Shown here: positions 36,963 to 46,188 of the stretch, piece by piece
Layout: every line of letters starts with the position of its first letter
Position numbering within the stretch: the first letter of the stretch is position 1
Assembly: GCF_004769405.1 (NCBI RefSeq)
Contig: NZ_RQES01000005.1
Span: 558,001-622,000 of the forward strand
Reading direction: 5' to 3'
Length of the DNA stretch: 64,000 bases
From: Leptospira selangorensis
GTDB taxonomy: Bacteria > Spirochaetota > Leptospiria > Leptospirales > Leptospiraceae
Translations under genes and position numbers: made by a program
Notes under the pieces: generated by a model
Seen by the model: the letters and a program-made list of their open reading frames with translations, nothing else
What the model was told of the DNA's origin: nothing
Database searches by the model: none

Positions 36963-37874
36963 CTATCCCAGTAAATTTCGAAGCGCTGATTCCAGATTCG
37001 GGTATCTGAATTTATAACCCAGTTCTTGGAGTCTTTTTGGCACCACTCTTTGGCCATGGGTTGCCACGATGGCACCTTCGCCCAATGCAAGTGAGAGTGC
37101 AAAAGAAGGAACTCTTGTGAATGAGGGGCGTCCTAAAGTTTTTGCAAGTACCTTGCTGAACTGCTCATTGGAAAGAGGTTCAGGAGATACAAGGTTGAAT
37201 GCTCCTTTTGCTTCTTCTTTTCTGATCAAGAACATGATAGCTGAGAGTTGGTCTTCGATATGGATCCAAGATAGGATTTGATTTCCGCTTCCGATCGGTC
37301 CGCCTGCAAATAATTTAAATGCGGGAAGCATGGTTGCGAGTGCACCACCTTCAGTTGTTAGAACAACTCCTGTTCTTAAGAGGATTGTTCGGATTCCTGC
37401 TTGTTGTGCTTCTAAGGCTTCTTCTTCCCAGTCTTTGCATAAGCTGCCTAATTCATCGTCTGCAATAGGACTATCCTCGTCGAATGGCGGGGTTCCTGCA
37501 TCATAAGATCCGTAGATCCCGATTGCAGAAGAGTTGAAAAATGTTTTGGGCGCAAACTCTCCCATGGATATGAGTCTTGCAACAAGGTCCTTTGTGAAAT
37601 CTACGCGAGAAGAGCGGATCCTTTGTTTGTATTCTGGGGTCCAGCGAACTCCTGCGATTGGTTCGCCCGCGAGGTTTATTAGAACGTCTACTCCTTCAAG
37701 ATCAGCTCTGGTTGGGAGTGAGCCGATTCGAACATCCCATTCTGAAATTCTTTGGAGTCTGGGCGGCAATTTTCCACTTCGGCTAAAAATGCGGACTCTA
37801 TGTCCTTCTGCCTTCAAGCGGATCGCCAACATGGATCCTATAAGTCCCGTGCCGCCGGTAATTCCAATAAGCAT
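36963..37874 (-). CDS. TIGR01777-type NAD(P)-dependent epimerase (SDR39U1/YfcH-like)
   Basis: This extended short-chain dehydrogenase starts with MLIGITGGTGLIGSMLA, the Rossmann glycine motif. It has NLAGEPIAGVRWT and NSSAIGIYG, and its C-terminal DUF1731-like segment contains RVVPKRLQELGYKFRYP, the hallmark of the YfcH/SDR39U1 group. Substrate is unknown for the family. A TTG-started longer frame reaches 37940, but the ATG at 37874 has AGGCGG 8 nt upstream and fits the family N-terminus (303 aa). Confidence 0.85.
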   Translation of the reverse strand: MLIGITGGTGLIGSMLAIRLKAEGHRVRIFSRSGKLPPRLQRISEWDVRIGSLPTRADLEGVDVLINLAGEPIAGVRWTPEYKQRIRSSRVDFTKDLVARLISMGEFAPKTFFNSSAIGIYGSYDAGTPPFDEDSPIADDELGSLCKDWEEEALEAQQAGIRTILLRTGVVLTTEGGALATMLPAFKLFAGGPIGSGNQILSWIHIEDQLSAIMFLIRKEEAKGAFNLVSPEPLSNEQFSKVLAKTLGRPSFTRVPSFALSLALGEGAIVATHGQRVVPKRLQELGYKFRYPNLESALRNLLG

Positions 37875-37994
37875 TTCGCGAACCGCCTTGTAAGAAATTT
37901 CTTTCCGGATCATCATTCGAAATCGGTTTTCTTTCGACAAGAAGAAAGGAAATCCTTCTTGATTCCGTGTTAGGAAATCGACATACTTGAATGA

Positions 37995-38606
37995 GTGGAT
38001 TTTTTTAAATTGAACGCCGTTTCAAAAATTTGGGCAGCAGTTTTCGTTGCCGGATTGGTTTTTTCCAATTATTATCTGTATTCTACCACGAATTCCAAAT
38101 TGGAATCCTATAAATCCGAACCTCCTTTTTTACGTTTCGATTTCACTGATTCTTATTTAGTGGATCGTTCTTCTCAGGCACCTTATTTAGCCGACGGAAA
38201 TTTGGATACTGAATGGAAAAAGTTAAGACCTTCTTCCATGAAAACGGATTTTGATCTGGAGTTAAGACTTTCTCATCGATTGAAGTCGGGGATTTATGTT
38301 CCGACTAACTGGAAAGGCCTGAATATAATTGCTTGTTCTAAAAATACTCCTCCTCTCTCTCTCAAAATTTTAGAAAGAGAAGCGATCAATGTGGATAAGG
38401 AATCCAGACTCCCGGATGATACTGAATATAGTTCTATCGTTTTGGATTTTTCAGGATCTGAAACAGCTACAATTTATTTGAAGAAGGACGCGGGTCCTGT
38501 TCCTCAAAAAGAATATCCGAAAGGAATTTGGATTTGGGCAGTTCAGGGGATATTCGAAAATATCGGTCCTGATTCTTGTATTAAAGATATCCAGCTCTTC
38601 GAATAA
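37995..38606 (+). CDS. Exported protein with discoidin-like (galactose-binding-like) domain
   Basis: This 203-aa protein has an N-terminal membrane/signal segment (about 10-30). The remainder resembles the F5/8-type or NADase-type glycan-binding domain of leptospiral surface proteins: SSQAPYLADGNLDTEWKKLR is the typical Asp-rich loop, and SCIKDIQLFE the final strand. The frame starts at GTG 37995, because the nearby ATG at 37991 hits a stop after five codons. TTG 38010 is another possible start. A CPBP protease follows after 15 nt, probably in the same message. Confidence 0.6.
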   Translation: MDFFKLNAVSKIWAAVFVAGLVFSNYYLYSTTNSKLESYKSEPPFLRFDFTDSYLVDRSSQAPYLADGNLDTEWKKLRPSSMKTDFDLELRLSHRLKSGIYVPTNWKGLNIIACSKNTPPLSLKILEREAINVDKESRLPDDTEYSSIVLDFSGSETATIYLKKDAGPVPQKEYPKGIWIWAVQGIFENIGPDSCIKDIQLFE

Positions 38607-38621
38607 GAGATTAGGTGCTGA

Positions 38622-39425
38622 ATGAATTTTTCGGAAACCGGCAGAATCGATTTACCTGAATACAAAGCCGGTGGCCGAGAAAGATTTTTCATCTTTTTAT
38701 CTATCACAACATTCAGCATTGCGGTTTTTGAAGAAGTTCGAGTCTTATATGTAGTTCCTATACTTCTACTTCTATTTTTACTGATCGGATTTCAATTTAA
38801 ATGGAAATCCTTGTTCTACCTGAATATTCCGTTATTCGTATTATCTTTTATTAATATATTTCCTTATGCCAAAAATCTTTGGCCTGGGACGTTGATTCTT
38901 GCATTAGTTTTTTACTTCTTTGCTTTTTCTAAAATTCGCGATGCCGGGTTATTACGCTGGTTAGTAAGGGGAGAAGTTTCCAAACAAGTTTTAGGACTTT
39001 CCGCTCTATTTGTCCTATCCGCTAGTATCGCTTTGTTTCTTTGGTTTTATCTTTTGGATCCTGATATCAGCGATATCAAAGAGAATTTTCCTAAAGGGGA
39101 TATCCCTCTGTTAATCGCAGCAGGAATTGGTTTTGCGATCATTAATGCTATTGCAGAAGAGTTTTTGTTCAGAGGGATTTTGCTCGAGGCTTTATTGACT
39201 GCCAGGTGTTCTCTTTTTTGGGCCCTTGTTTTCCAGGCTTTGAGTTTTGGGATTTTACATCTGCATGGATTTCCACGCGGTTGGGTGGGAGTAGGGCTTG
39301 CTGGGATCTACGGTTTGATGACCGGGCTGATTCGGATCTTGAGTAAGGGAATTTATTATCCGGTGTTAGTGCATATCTTTGCGGATATTACAATAGCTGG
39401 GATTGTTTTGTTTTTTGCTAAATAA
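38622..39425 (+). CDS. CPBP-family intramembrane glutamic endopeptidase
   Basis: This 267-aa integral membrane protein has about 7-8 segments and the Abi/CAAX protease (CPBP) signature: EEFLFRG (motif 1, near 187), FGILHLHGFPRGWVG (motif 2) and HIFADI (motif 3). These Glu/His residues form the intramembrane active site. Family members process prenylated or peptide substrates; function here is unknown. It lies 15 nt after the discoidin-like gene. Confidence 0.85.
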   Translation: MNFSETGRIDLPEYKAGGRERFFIFLSITTFSIAVFEEVRVLYVVPILLLLFLLIGFQFKWKSLFYLNIPLFVLSFINIFPYAKNLWPGTLILALVFYFFAFSKIRDAGLLRWLVRGEVSKQVLGLSALFVLSASIALFLWFYLLDPDISDIKENFPKGDIPLLIAAGIGFAIINAIAEEFLFRGILLEALLTARCSLFWALVFQALSFGILHLHGFPRGWVGVGLAGIYGLMTGLIRILSKGIYYPVLVHIFADITIAGIVLFFAK

Positions 39426-39465
39426 TCCCGGGTCGATCTAAGTTTCTTAGCTGCTTCTGTGGAAT

Positions 39466-39488
39466 TATAGTTGCTTTTAGCAACTATA
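39466..39488. promoter_or_regulatory. Palindromic operator upstream of MarR-GNAT gene
   Basis: TATAGTTGC (39466-39474) and GCAACTATA (39480-39488) are perfect 9-bp arms around 5 nt. The left arm contains TATAGT, a good -10 hexamer. The dyad resembles sites bound by MarR-family proteins and lies 18 nt before the ATG at 39507, suggesting autoregulation. Confidence 0.6.
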
Positions 39489-39506
39489 AGGAATACTATT
39501 TTTTTT

Positions 39507-40412
39507 ATGAAAGATTATGTAGATTCTATTCGTGAATTCAACAGGTATTATACGAACGCTTTAGGACTCTTAAATAATCATTTTTTGAATAGCGAATATT
39601 CTCTGACGGAAGCAAGATTACTATACGAGATCAGACATTCTAAAGATATTACAGCCCGCGAATTGGTCCGTTTATTAAATTTGGATAAAGGTTATCTAAG
39701 TAGGACAATCCAACAATTTGAGAAGAAGGGAGTTTTAAAAAGAACTCCAAGCCGAAATGATTTCCGCATTCTTCATTTGGAACTTACCAAAAAAGGAAGA
39801 GATATCTTATCCAAATTAATCGTAGCTTCGAATTCACAAATTTCAGGTTTGCTCAAAGATTGTTCTGATCCGGATAAAAATGAATTAGTCTCTTCTATGA
39901 ATTTTATAATGAGAGTCCTTTCCAAGGAAGTATCTCCCGTGATTTATAGGGAGGCAAGTATTGGAGATTTAGGTTATATGATCCATAGACAAGCTGTGTT
40001 GTACCGAGACGAGTATAAGTTCAATGATTCCTTCGAAGAATATTTGATACAAGGGATGTTGGAATATCTAAAAAATAAAACCGAATTTGATAAGGTATGG
40101 GTAGCGGAATCGAATGGAAATATTGCGGGCGCCATCTCGATCATTCATTCCGGAAAAAAACTTTCTCAAATTCGTTGGTTCTATACCGAACCCAAATTTA
40201 GGAATTTAGGAATTGGAAAAAATCTACTGAATCTTGCGGTGGATTACGCAAAATCAAAGAATGTTTCGATTTTTCTTTGGACCTTGAGTAATTTAGATGC
40301 TGCAAGAAATTTATATAAACGTTTCGGCTTTGTTCTTTCCGAATCTAAGCCGAATCAAATTTGGAGGAAAGGCTTAACAGAAGAGAGATGGGAATTGGGA
40401 GAAGTGGGCTGA
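39507..40412 (+). CDS. MarR transcriptional regulator fused to GNAT acetyltransferase
   Basis: Residues 1-140 are a MarR winged helix (EARLLYEIRHSKDITARELV, LDKGYLSRTIQQFEKKGVL as recognition helix). Residues 150-300 are a GNAT domain (WVAESNGNIAGAISI, the CoA-binding EPKFRNLGIGKNLL, and LYKRFGFV). Such MarR-GNAT fusions are widespread in bacteria; acetylation substrates are usually unknown. The longest frame starts at TTG 39471, inside the palindrome, so the ATG at 39507 is preferred (301 aa), with AAGGAA about 12 nt upstream. It converges on the tRNA cluster. Confidence 0.87.
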   Translation: MKDYVDSIREFNRYYTNALGLLNNHFLNSEYSLTEARLLYEIRHSKDITARELVRLLNLDKGYLSRTIQQFEKKGVLKRTPSRNDFRILHLELTKKGRDILSKLIVASNSQISGLLKDCSDPDKNELVSSMNFIMRVLSKEVSPVIYREASIGDLGYMIHRQAVLYRDEYKFNDSFEEYLIQGMLEYLKNKTEFDKVWVAESNGNIAGAISIIHSGKKLSQIRWFYTEPKFRNLGIGKNLLNLAVDYAKSKNVSIFLWTLSNLDAARNLYKRFGFVLSESKPNQIWRKGLTEERWELGEVG

Positions 40413-40418
40413 ACGACA

Positions 40419-40433
40419 GGCTTGCTTCAAGCC
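40419..40433. terminator. Hairpin between MarR-GNAT and tRNA-His
   Basis: GGCTTG (40419-40424) and CAAGCC (40428-40433) form a short perfect stem, with an outer TGGGCT/AGCCCA pairing possible. It lies between converging transcripts. Confidence 0.4.
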
Positions 40434-40480
40434 CATCACTATATTAAGTTGAATTGAGTTTTAAGGATAAGAGGAAAAAG

Positions 40481-40557
40481 TGGGGTGAACGACGGGGCTT
40501 GAACCCGCGACAGCCAGAACCACAATCTGGAGCTCTACCAACTGAGCTACGTCCACC
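40481..40557 (-). tRNA. tRNA-His (GTG)
   Basis: The minus strand folds into a full cloverleaf: acceptor GTGGACG/CGTTCAC with an encoded extra G at -1 opposite C73 (diagnostic of tRNA-His), D-arm GCTCAGTTGGTAGAGC, anticodon loop with GTG, T-arm GTTCAA, and an encoded CCA. Confidence 0.95.
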
Positions 40558-40562
40558 ATATT

Positions 40563-40639
<77 letters not shown>

Positions 40640-40659
40640 ATGCGTGATAAGGAAGGATT

Positions 40660-40730
40660 CGGGATGACAGGATTTGAACCTGCGACCCTCTGTACCCAAA
40701 ACAGATGCGCTACCACTGCGCTACATCCCG
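40660..40730 (-). tRNA. tRNA-Pro (TGG)
   Basis: Minus-strand cloverleaf with acceptor CGGGATG/CATCCCG, D-arm GCGCAGTGGTAGCGC, anticodon stem TCTGT/ACAGA with loop anticodon TGG, and T-loop TTCAAAT. Unlike its two neighbours it does not encode CCA (AATC follows the acceptor stem). It begins 35 nt after the TPR gene. Confidence 0.93.
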
Positions 40731-40765
40731 GATCGAAGTCCATGATTTCGCGGAAGGGCGAGGTG

Positions 40766-41479
40766 TCAAGTCGCTTGTCTATTTGTTTGAGATAGTTTTT
40801 TCAAGTGTTCTAAAATGATATCTTCGGTCGGAGCTTTGGTAATTGCTTTTTCGAAGGCTTTTCTGGCTTCTTCCTGTTTTCCCAATTTGGAAAGCAGAAC
40901 TCCGAAAGAATCCAAATAGGCTGGATTATCCGGGTCCAATTGCAGAGCACGTTTGATATTTTCCATTGCCAGTTTGAGCTCTTCCGGATTTGGTTCTTTT
41001 CCTTCTAAAAGCAGATATGCTACCGAATTTAGGCTGTTTTTTTGCTCTGGCCTCAATCGTAAAATTCTCAAGTGAGTTTCGATTGCGGTTTTCGTGTCCC
41101 CGGACTTTTCTAATGCGGAGGCTTTTAAGGAAAGAAGAATGATATCATCCAGTGAAAGTTTGAGACGTTCTTCCGTTTTTGCTAGAGCGGATTTATAATC
41201 TCCGGTCCGGATCAAAGAATAGATCATCATCCTAAATGCGTTATCTCTTTCCGAGAATTTTGGGAATTCCTCCAAGAGTTCTTCGATGATGGAAACACAT
41301 TTTTTATGATTCCCTGTCCTGGAACAACATATTGCGAAATTATAAAGTAGCTCCGGATCTTTTCCAGTCTCGGACATTTCCCGATCGATCAAGGTAAGCG
41401 CGATCGTATAGTTCTCTTTTAGAATTTCAGTGAAAATTCTTCTTTTGGCTGGGATCTTTCTGGAAGTTTTCTTTTCCAT
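40766..41479 (-). CDS. TPR-repeat protein
   Basis: This 237-aa soluble protein consists of tetratricopeptide repeats from about residue 20 to 230. Clear TPR consensus units include the last two, QLDPDNPAYLDSFGVLLSKLG and KQEEARKAFEKAI. It has a basic N-terminus with no signal peptide. The protein presumably scaffolds a complex; partners are unknown. It abuts surE (stop and start separated by no bases on the minus strand) and precedes the three tRNAs, forming a run sppA - Yip1-like - surE - TPR - tRNAs. Confidence 0.8.
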   Translation of the reverse strand: MEKKTSRKIPAKRRIFTEILKENYTIALTLIDREMSETGKDPELLYNFAICCSRTGNHKKCVSIIEELLEEFPKFSERDNAFRMMIYSLIRTGDYKSALAKTEERLKLSLDDIILLSLKASALEKSGDTKTAIETHLRILRLRPEQKNSLNSVAYLLLEGKEPNPEELKLAMENIKRALQLDPDNPAYLDSFGVLLSKLGKQEEARKAFEKAITKAPTEDIILEHLKKLSQTNRQAT

Positions 41480-42232
41480 TTATTTCGATTTAACCCGGAT
41501 CTTTTTTTTAAATTCTTCTAATTCAAGCTGAGAAGTTTGATCTAAACCCAAAGGTGTGATCGGGATTTTTCCCCGGAAGAATATATCAAAATCGGTACCT
41601 TCTTCAGGGACATGTCCAAGATCCGAGCCTCCTAAGAAGAAGTCTGAGATCCCTCCTATGATCGGTTTAGCCTCGTAAGTATCTACATAGGTCCTTCTGC
41701 CCAGCTTGGCTAATTCTATAGAAGAAAGTGAATTTTCGAATTTTTCAGGAATATTGATATTATATACAACCCCAGGAATAAATTCATCTATCCAAGAATT
41801 TAGGATTTCACGGACCAACTCTGCTTCTTTGATATAATCATAATTCTTGTCAAAGTTTCCGGAACTAACAGCTACACTTTTTTTATTATGTATGGCTCCA
41901 TGTCTTGCTGCTCCAACTGTTCCCGAGTAATGAACGTCATGTCCCATGTTCACTCCTCGGTTGATCCCGGAGAGCACCAAATCGATTTTTGGGAAGATGT
42001 TTCCGTGTAACCCTATGTTTACGCAGTCTACAGGGAATCCGTCTACGATATAATGATTCTCGTTCACTCTTTCCACTCTCAAAGAATCGTGAATGCTCAA
42101 TGCCATAGAAGTGGCAGAACGTTCTTTTAAGGGAGCGATTAGATAGGTATTATGCTCTTTTCCTAAAACTTTTTCCAAAGCAAGGATCCCGTTGGAAGAG
42201 ATCCCGTCATCGTTGGTAATTAGAATATTCAT
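41480..42232 (-). CDS. surE: 5'/3'-nucleotidase SurE
   Basis: This 250-aa SurE acid phosphatase removes phosphate from nucleoside monophosphates, in stationary-phase survival. The metal site NDDG (7-10) opens the protein, followed by [10 protein letters not shown], the DCVNIGLHG strand, [24 protein letters not shown] and VVYNINIPE. The family length is typical. It begins 8 nt after the Yip1-like gene and abuts the TPR gene. Confidence 0.95.
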   Translation of the reverse strand: MNILITNDDGISSNGILALEKVLGKEHNTYLIAPLKERSATSMALSIHDSLRVERVNENHYIVDGFPVDCVNIGLHGNIFPKIDLVLSGINRGVNMGHDVHYSGTVGAARHGAIHNKKSVAVSSGNFDKNYDYIKEAELVREILNSWIDEFIPGVVYNINIPEKFENSLSSIELAKLGRRTYVDTYEAKPIIGGISDFFLGGSDLGHVPEEGTDFDIFFRGKIPITPLGLDQTSQLELEEFKKKIRVKSK

Positions 42233-42240
42233 ATTATATG

Positions 42241-42843
42241 TTATGGAAGAGAAGGGTTGAACGATGTGATCATCGCTGAGTACATAGCCAATGGCAGGAA
42301 GAAGGTCACAATAAAGGTGATAATATTGATACGAAATGAATCTTTAAACTTTAGATCATAGATGTAGGAAGTCCCACGAACCAATACCGTCATAAACAAT
42401 CCGTAATGGATCGAATATAATGTAATCACTCCGAATCCACCTTTTACTCCTAGTTGCGCAAGAAGGATTGCCCAAGCAGCGTTGGAGATAAAAAGTGAAA
42501 GGGAGAGATTCACGAACCTAAATGTGGTATTTGCATTTCCTTTTTTTCCGCTGGACTGAGCAAGTCCGTCCACAATGAATGCGATCGCGTAAGGTAAAAG
42601 CATGAAGAATAATAAGTGAGTCAATGCCGCTATTAGAAATTGTCCGAAACTTCTGCCCGTAAATGGAGGAGTGATGAACACATAACCAGCTCCCGCACTT
42701 AATGCTGCAAGTATCAGGACCAGGCCGCCTACTAGTTTAAGCGGATAAATTCCCCAAGAAGAAATTACATTTTCTACTCGAAACGGCTCGAATAGCACCG
42801 CGTCTAAAAGATCTATAAATCTGCTGAATAATTCTTTCAACAC
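42241..42843 (-). CDS. Yip1-like integral membrane protein
   Basis: This 200-aa protein has about five membrane segments, starting near 36 ([22 protein letters not shown]) and ending near 190. The topology and the N-terminal [12 protein letters not shown] segment resemble Yip1/DUF1282-type proteins, but the match is only by pattern. The start is GTG 42843 or TTG 42840, both 4-7 nt after the sppA stop, implying translational coupling. Confidence 0.6.
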   Translation of the reverse strand: MLKELFSRFIDLLDAVLFEPFRVENVISSWGIYPLKLVGGLVLILAALSAGAGYVFITPPFTGRSFGQFLIAALTHLLFFMLLPYAIAFIVDGLAQSSGKKGNANTTFRFVNLSLSLFISNAAWAILLAQLGVKGGFGVITLYSIHYGLFMTVLVRGTSYIYDLKFKDSFRINIITFIVTFFLPLAMYSAMITSFNPSLP

Positions 42844-42847
42844 AGGA

Positions 42848-43813
42848 TCACCACGCCATAGAATGTGGATATAAAACTAAAACAGGAGAACGTTTGAGTT
42901 CTTGAAGGAATACTTTTTCCCCACTGAAAAATCCGCCTGACTTTGCCTGCATCAATTGGAAAAATCTATCCCAAGGGTTTACTTCTTCTTCGAATAATGG
43001 AAGAGTTCCGTCGTAGTTGCAAAGTTTGGAAAGTTCAGCTAATGCTTCTCTTCTGCCACCGATATCATCTACCAATTTGTTTCTGAATGCGTCTTGTCCG
43101 GAATAGATCCTTCCTTCTGCCAAGGCCTCTACAAATTTTACCGTTTGGTTTCTTCCCTTAGCTACATCTTCGATAAATTCTTCGTATGTATCCGAGAGCA
43201 TTTTTTGGATCATCGCATCTTCTTCAGGAGTATTGTCTCTGAAAAGAGAAAGTGAATCTTTATACTTTCCTTCTTTAAAAGTGCGTACTTTGACTCCGTA
43301 TCTTTCCAGAAGACCTTTGATATTTGGTGCGATCGCGATCACTCCAATTGAGCCGGTCAAAGTTCCGCCTAACGCGAAAATTTTATCCGCAGCCGAGGCT
43401 ATATAATAGCCCCCAGAAGCAGCGATGTCCTTCATGGACACTACGACCTTTTTGTTTTTATCTTTTCTGAGATACATTAACTCTTTATAGATCTCTTGAG
43501 AAGCGCCAACGGATCCACCTGGAGAGTTGATCTCCACTAAGATTCCTACAATATTAGAATCGTCTTCTATTGATCTGAGTTGTTCCAATACGGTTTGGGC
43601 TCCGGCGGAATCATAGCTGGAACGTCCGGAGTGGATCTCTCCTTCTATCTTGATCAGAGCTGCTCCTAATCTGTCGGTCCCGAATCCGGAACCTGCATCT
43701 ACTTTCGTTAGTTTGGAAGAAGACACATTGGATACTAAATTGATAAGTCCTACAAACAAGGAGAGAATGGTGACTACAAAGGTGACTGCTAATGCGATAC
43801 GATTTCGGTCCAC
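42848..43813 (-). CDS. sppA: Signal peptide peptidase SppA
   Basis: This 321-aa SppA of the short, single-domain type has an N-terminal membrane anchor (about 7-28), [15 protein letters not shown] (96-109), catalytic Ser133 in AASGGYY and catalytic Lys185 in KYKD. The 52-residue Ser-Lys spacing equals that of Bacillus SppA. It degrades leftover signal peptides in the inner membrane with its active site outside. The start is GTG 43813. It heads the minus-strand run toward surE. Confidence 0.92.
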   Translation of the reverse strand: MDRNRIALAVTFVVTILSLFVGLINLVSNVSSSKLTKVDAGSGFGTDRLGAALIKIEGEIHSGRSSYDSAGAQTVLEQLRSIEDDSNIVGILVEINSPGGSVGASQEIYKELMYLRKDKNKKVVVSMKDIAASGGYYIASAADKIFALGGTLTGSIGVIAIAPNIKGLLERYGVKVRTFKEGKYKDSLSLFRDNTPEEDAMIQKMLSDTYEEFIEDVAKGRNQTVKFVEALAEGRIYSGQDAFRNKLVDDIGGRREALAELSKLCNYDGTLPLFEEEVNPWDRFFQLMQAKSGGFFSGEKVFLQELKRSPVLVLYPHSMAW

Positions 43814-43949
43814 AATTAGAGTGGATCTTGGTACCGATCCCCTGTCAATGAAATAGCGGGGTTTGGTTTTGCTCAGGAAAACTGGCCGGTTTCTCTTGAC
43901 GAGGGGATATGTTTAATATGTGTATCAATATAGGTGCAGGAGTGTGAAT

Positions 43950-44669
43950 TTGTTTAGGATTTTTACCATCGTTTGGTTTTTTATTTTTGCTCTACTTTTT
44001 GAAGGTTGCCTGACTTTTCGTTTTGGGCACGTAAATATTATTAAAGACAATTTTAAGAATACTCATATCGTAAAGATGAAACTAATGCTTTTATCAGATG
44101 AACCTTATATAGATTATTTTGGTGCACCGACTTCTTTAAAGTATTACTTCTTTTTCGATCTTACAAGGGAAATAGGGCCAGATAATAAGGCGATCCCTAC
44201 TTCTATTAGATTTTCGTACCATGGAGAGACCGGCGACGCTTCAATTGCAAAAACCGGCTTTTTAAAAATAGGGGAGAAGATCAGTCCTCTCGTGATCGGC
44301 AACTCTGATAGCCAACTGGTTACAAACAGCTCTGTTACTACTACAACTTCTACTAATTCCGCAAATACAGGATCTGCAAATGCAAATGCGATCATGAATG
44401 CGAAAGGTGGATTCGTAGATTTTACCAAAGTGCAGCAATCTGGCGGGACAAATACCCAAACAAGAACTTCTGTTAGCACACATACACATAAAGAACAGAG
44501 TGGAATGTTTTTACTGAAAAGAGAAGATGAACAAGCTATTTTAGAAGGCAAACCTTTCAGTATTCGCTTATACATGGGATCTTATCCTCTGACATTCAGT
44601 TTTAATGAGGAAAATTCAAAACATCTGAAGAACTTTCTACTAGCAAAACCTGGGATGGAGCAGAAATAA
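43950..44669 (+). CDS. Lipoprotein, paralogue A of a tandem pair
   Basis: This protein of about 239 aa has a signal peptide and lipobox LLFEGC. The mature part shares KDNFKNTH, DLTREIG, a KxGFLKIGEK segment, a Ser/Thr/Asn-rich linker and LLKREDEQAILEGKPFSIRLYMG with the gene at 44854. The longest frame starts at GTG 43920, but AGGAG 8 nt before TTG 43950 fits better and mirrors the TTG start of the paralogue. No known family or function; probably outer-membrane or periplasmic. It is followed by a 12-bp hairpin. Confidence 0.65.
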   Translation: MFRIFTIVWFFIFALLFEGCLTFRFGHVNIIKDNFKNTHIVKMKLMLLSDEPYIDYFGAPTSLKYYFFFDLTREIGPDNKAIPTSIRFSYHGETGDASIAKTGFLKIGEKISPLVIGNSDSQLVTNSSVTTTTSTNSANTGSANANAIMNAKGGFVDFTKVQQSGGTNTQTRTSVSTHTHKEQSGMFLLKREDEQAILEGKPFSIRLYMGSYPLTFSFNEENSKHLKNFLLAKPGMEQK

Positions 44670-44727
44670 CGCTGTTCTATATTATTAGTTTCGAATAAAA
44701 TACAAATTTAAATATAGCTTCCCTTAA

Positions 44728-44759
44728 GGGAACGTTATCCAAAATGAGATAACGTTCCC
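44728..44759. terminator. Perfect 12-bp hairpin between paralogous lipoproteins
   Basis: GGGAACGTTATC (44728-44739) pairs perfectly with GATAACGTTCCC (44748-44759) around 8 nt. A short palindrome CCCTTAAGGG overlaps its left side. There is no T run. Confidence 0.6.
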
Positions 44760-44853
44760 GGTTCAATTTATTATCATAAACTCCAAAAATACACTCTTGA
44801 CCTGTCGCAGATTTACAGTTAATTGGATTCTATATATAAATTGGAGAATTAAC

Positions 44854-45531
44854 TTGTTAAAGAGAATATTCATTTTGTCTATTTTTCTATCCCTTGTGAC
44901 GGGATGTATGTTTGGTACCGTAAGGATTACAAAGGATAATTTCAAAAACTCCCATACTGTTAATCTTAAGTTAAAGCTTAATGCAGATGAATCGTATCCA
45001 GGTACTCTTATCGATTCTTTTCTAACCAAATATGTAGTTGAGATGGATTTTACTAGAGAAATCGGCCAAGGAACTCTAATTCCAACGGTTGCGAGAGTAA
45101 AAGTGCATGCAACAACTATGAATAATCCGATTGAACGTAGTGGTTTCTTGAAAATTGGTGAAAAGAACATACCATTAGCTTTTGGAAATGTCTCAGCACA
45201 ATCGGTAACTACTGTTTCAACTAGTGCTACCTCGACCCCCAATTATGGATACGGTTCAACGAACACTAACTCGACTCCTAATTATGGATATAATCCAGCA
45301 GGATCAACTTTGACTTCCGGAGGAGTCAAAACTAGTGTAAGCACTCACGCAAGCACTGTAGTCCATCTTAACGCGACCTTCCTTCTTAAAAAGGAAGACG
45401 AGGAAGCGATATTAAAGTCTAGAGGGTTTTCGATTCGTTTATATTCGGGAGCCGAGCCGATTACTATCCAGATTGCAGAAGACGATCTGGAAAAATTCAA
45501 AGAATATCTAAACGCAAGACCTGAAGACTGA
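44854..45531 (+). CDS. Lipoprotein, paralogue B of a tandem pair
   Basis: This lipoprotein of about 225 aa has a lipobox SLVTGC and a body homologous to the gene at 43950 (KDNFKNSH, DFTREIG, RSGFLKIGEK, LLKKEDEEAILKSRGFSIRLYSG). The central linker holds a duplicated STPNYGY unit (45232-45300). The longest frame starts at an ATG-like position at 44797, but the signal peptide begins at TTG 44854 with GGAG 7 nt upstream. Function unknown; the shared architecture is a conserved head and tail with a variable, low-complexity middle. Confidence 0.65.
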   Translation: MLKRIFILSIFLSLVTGCMFGTVRITKDNFKNSHTVNLKLKLNADESYPGTLIDSFLTKYVVEMDFTREIGQGTLIPTVARVKVHATTMNNPIERSGFLKIGEKNIPLAFGNVSAQSVTTVSTSATSTPNYGYGSTNTNSTPNYGYNPAGSTLTSGGVKTSVSTHASTVVHLNATFLLKKEDEEAILKSRGFSIRLYSGAEPITIQIAEDDLEKFKEYLNARPED

Positions 45532-45551
45532 AACTAAACCTACCTAACGCG

Positions 45552-45573
45552 GAGCCGAGTTATTAGTCGGCTC
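45552..45573. terminator. Hairpin after lipoprotein B
   Basis: GAGCCGA (45552-45558) and TCGGCTC (45567-45573) form a perfect 7-bp stem with an 8-nt loop, 20 nt after the stop. Confidence 0.6.
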
Positions 45574-45675
45574 TCATATTCTTTCGATATTTTAAACGAC
45601 TTCGCTTATTAATTTCTTGCCTAAGAGTATTTTAATTCGTCTCCTAAAGTATCTTTTAGGATGAAAGAGGCTTTT

Positions 45676-46137
45676 ATGGAATTTACGATTCGGTCCATCG
45701 CAAAGGTCTCGAACTCAAGATCAGAGATCCAGGATGATTACTGGGCTGAAATTGTTTCCGAGATCGAGTTAGAAGATAATATTCCTGCTGAGTCCCTGGA
45801 TGGGATCGAAACATTCTCTCATTTGGAGATCATCTATATTTTTCATAAAGCTTTCGGATCAGAGCCCGTATTCGGAAGTGAACATCCTAGGGAAAATAAA
45901 AGATGGCCTAAGGTTGGGATCTTTGCCCAAAGAAAGAAAAATCGCCCGAACCATATCGGTTCTACGATAGTGGAACTCCTAAGAAGGGACGGCAAAAAAC
46001 TTTTGGTGAAATATTTGGATGCGATTGATGGAACTCCGGTCGTGGATATTAAACCAGTGATGAGAGAATTCCTACCGATGTCCGGGATCTCTCAACCGGA
46101 TTGGTCCAAAGAATTGATGATAAATTATTGGGAGTAA
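45676..46137 (+). CDS. trmO: tRNA (N6-threonylcarbamoyladenosine37-N6)-methyltransferase-like, TrmO
   Basis: This UPF0066/TsaA-like beta-barrel protein uses S-adenosylmethionine to methylate t6A37 in tRNA. Signatures present are HLEIIYIFH, the KVGIFAQRKKNRPNHIG loop (the family has a VGxFxxRxPxRPNPIG pattern; here H replaces the usual second P) and LDAIDGTPVVDIKP. ATG 45661 is in frame, but AGAGG 5-6 nt before ATG 45676 and the family start (MEFTIRSIAKV) favour the shorter form (153 aa). Confidence 0.85.
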   Translation: MEFTIRSIAKVSNSRSEIQDDYWAEIVSEIELEDNIPAESLDGIETFSHLEIIYIFHKAFGSEPVFGSEHPRENKRWPKVGIFAQRKKNRPNHIGSTIVELLRRDGKKLLVKYLDAIDGTPVVDIKPVMREFLPMSGISQPDWSKELMINYWE

Positions 46138-46188
46138 TTTATTCGAATTAGATTGACTGGAACTTAATCTCGCTTAGGTTTTTCGGCC

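Noticed and set aside
37875..37940. TTG-started extension of the epimerase
   Set aside because: The Rossmann motif and AGGCGG match the ATG at 37874.
44144..44575. Minus-strand open frame inside the lipoprotein A gene
   Set aside because: Shadow of the Ser/Thr-rich coding region; no start signal or family.
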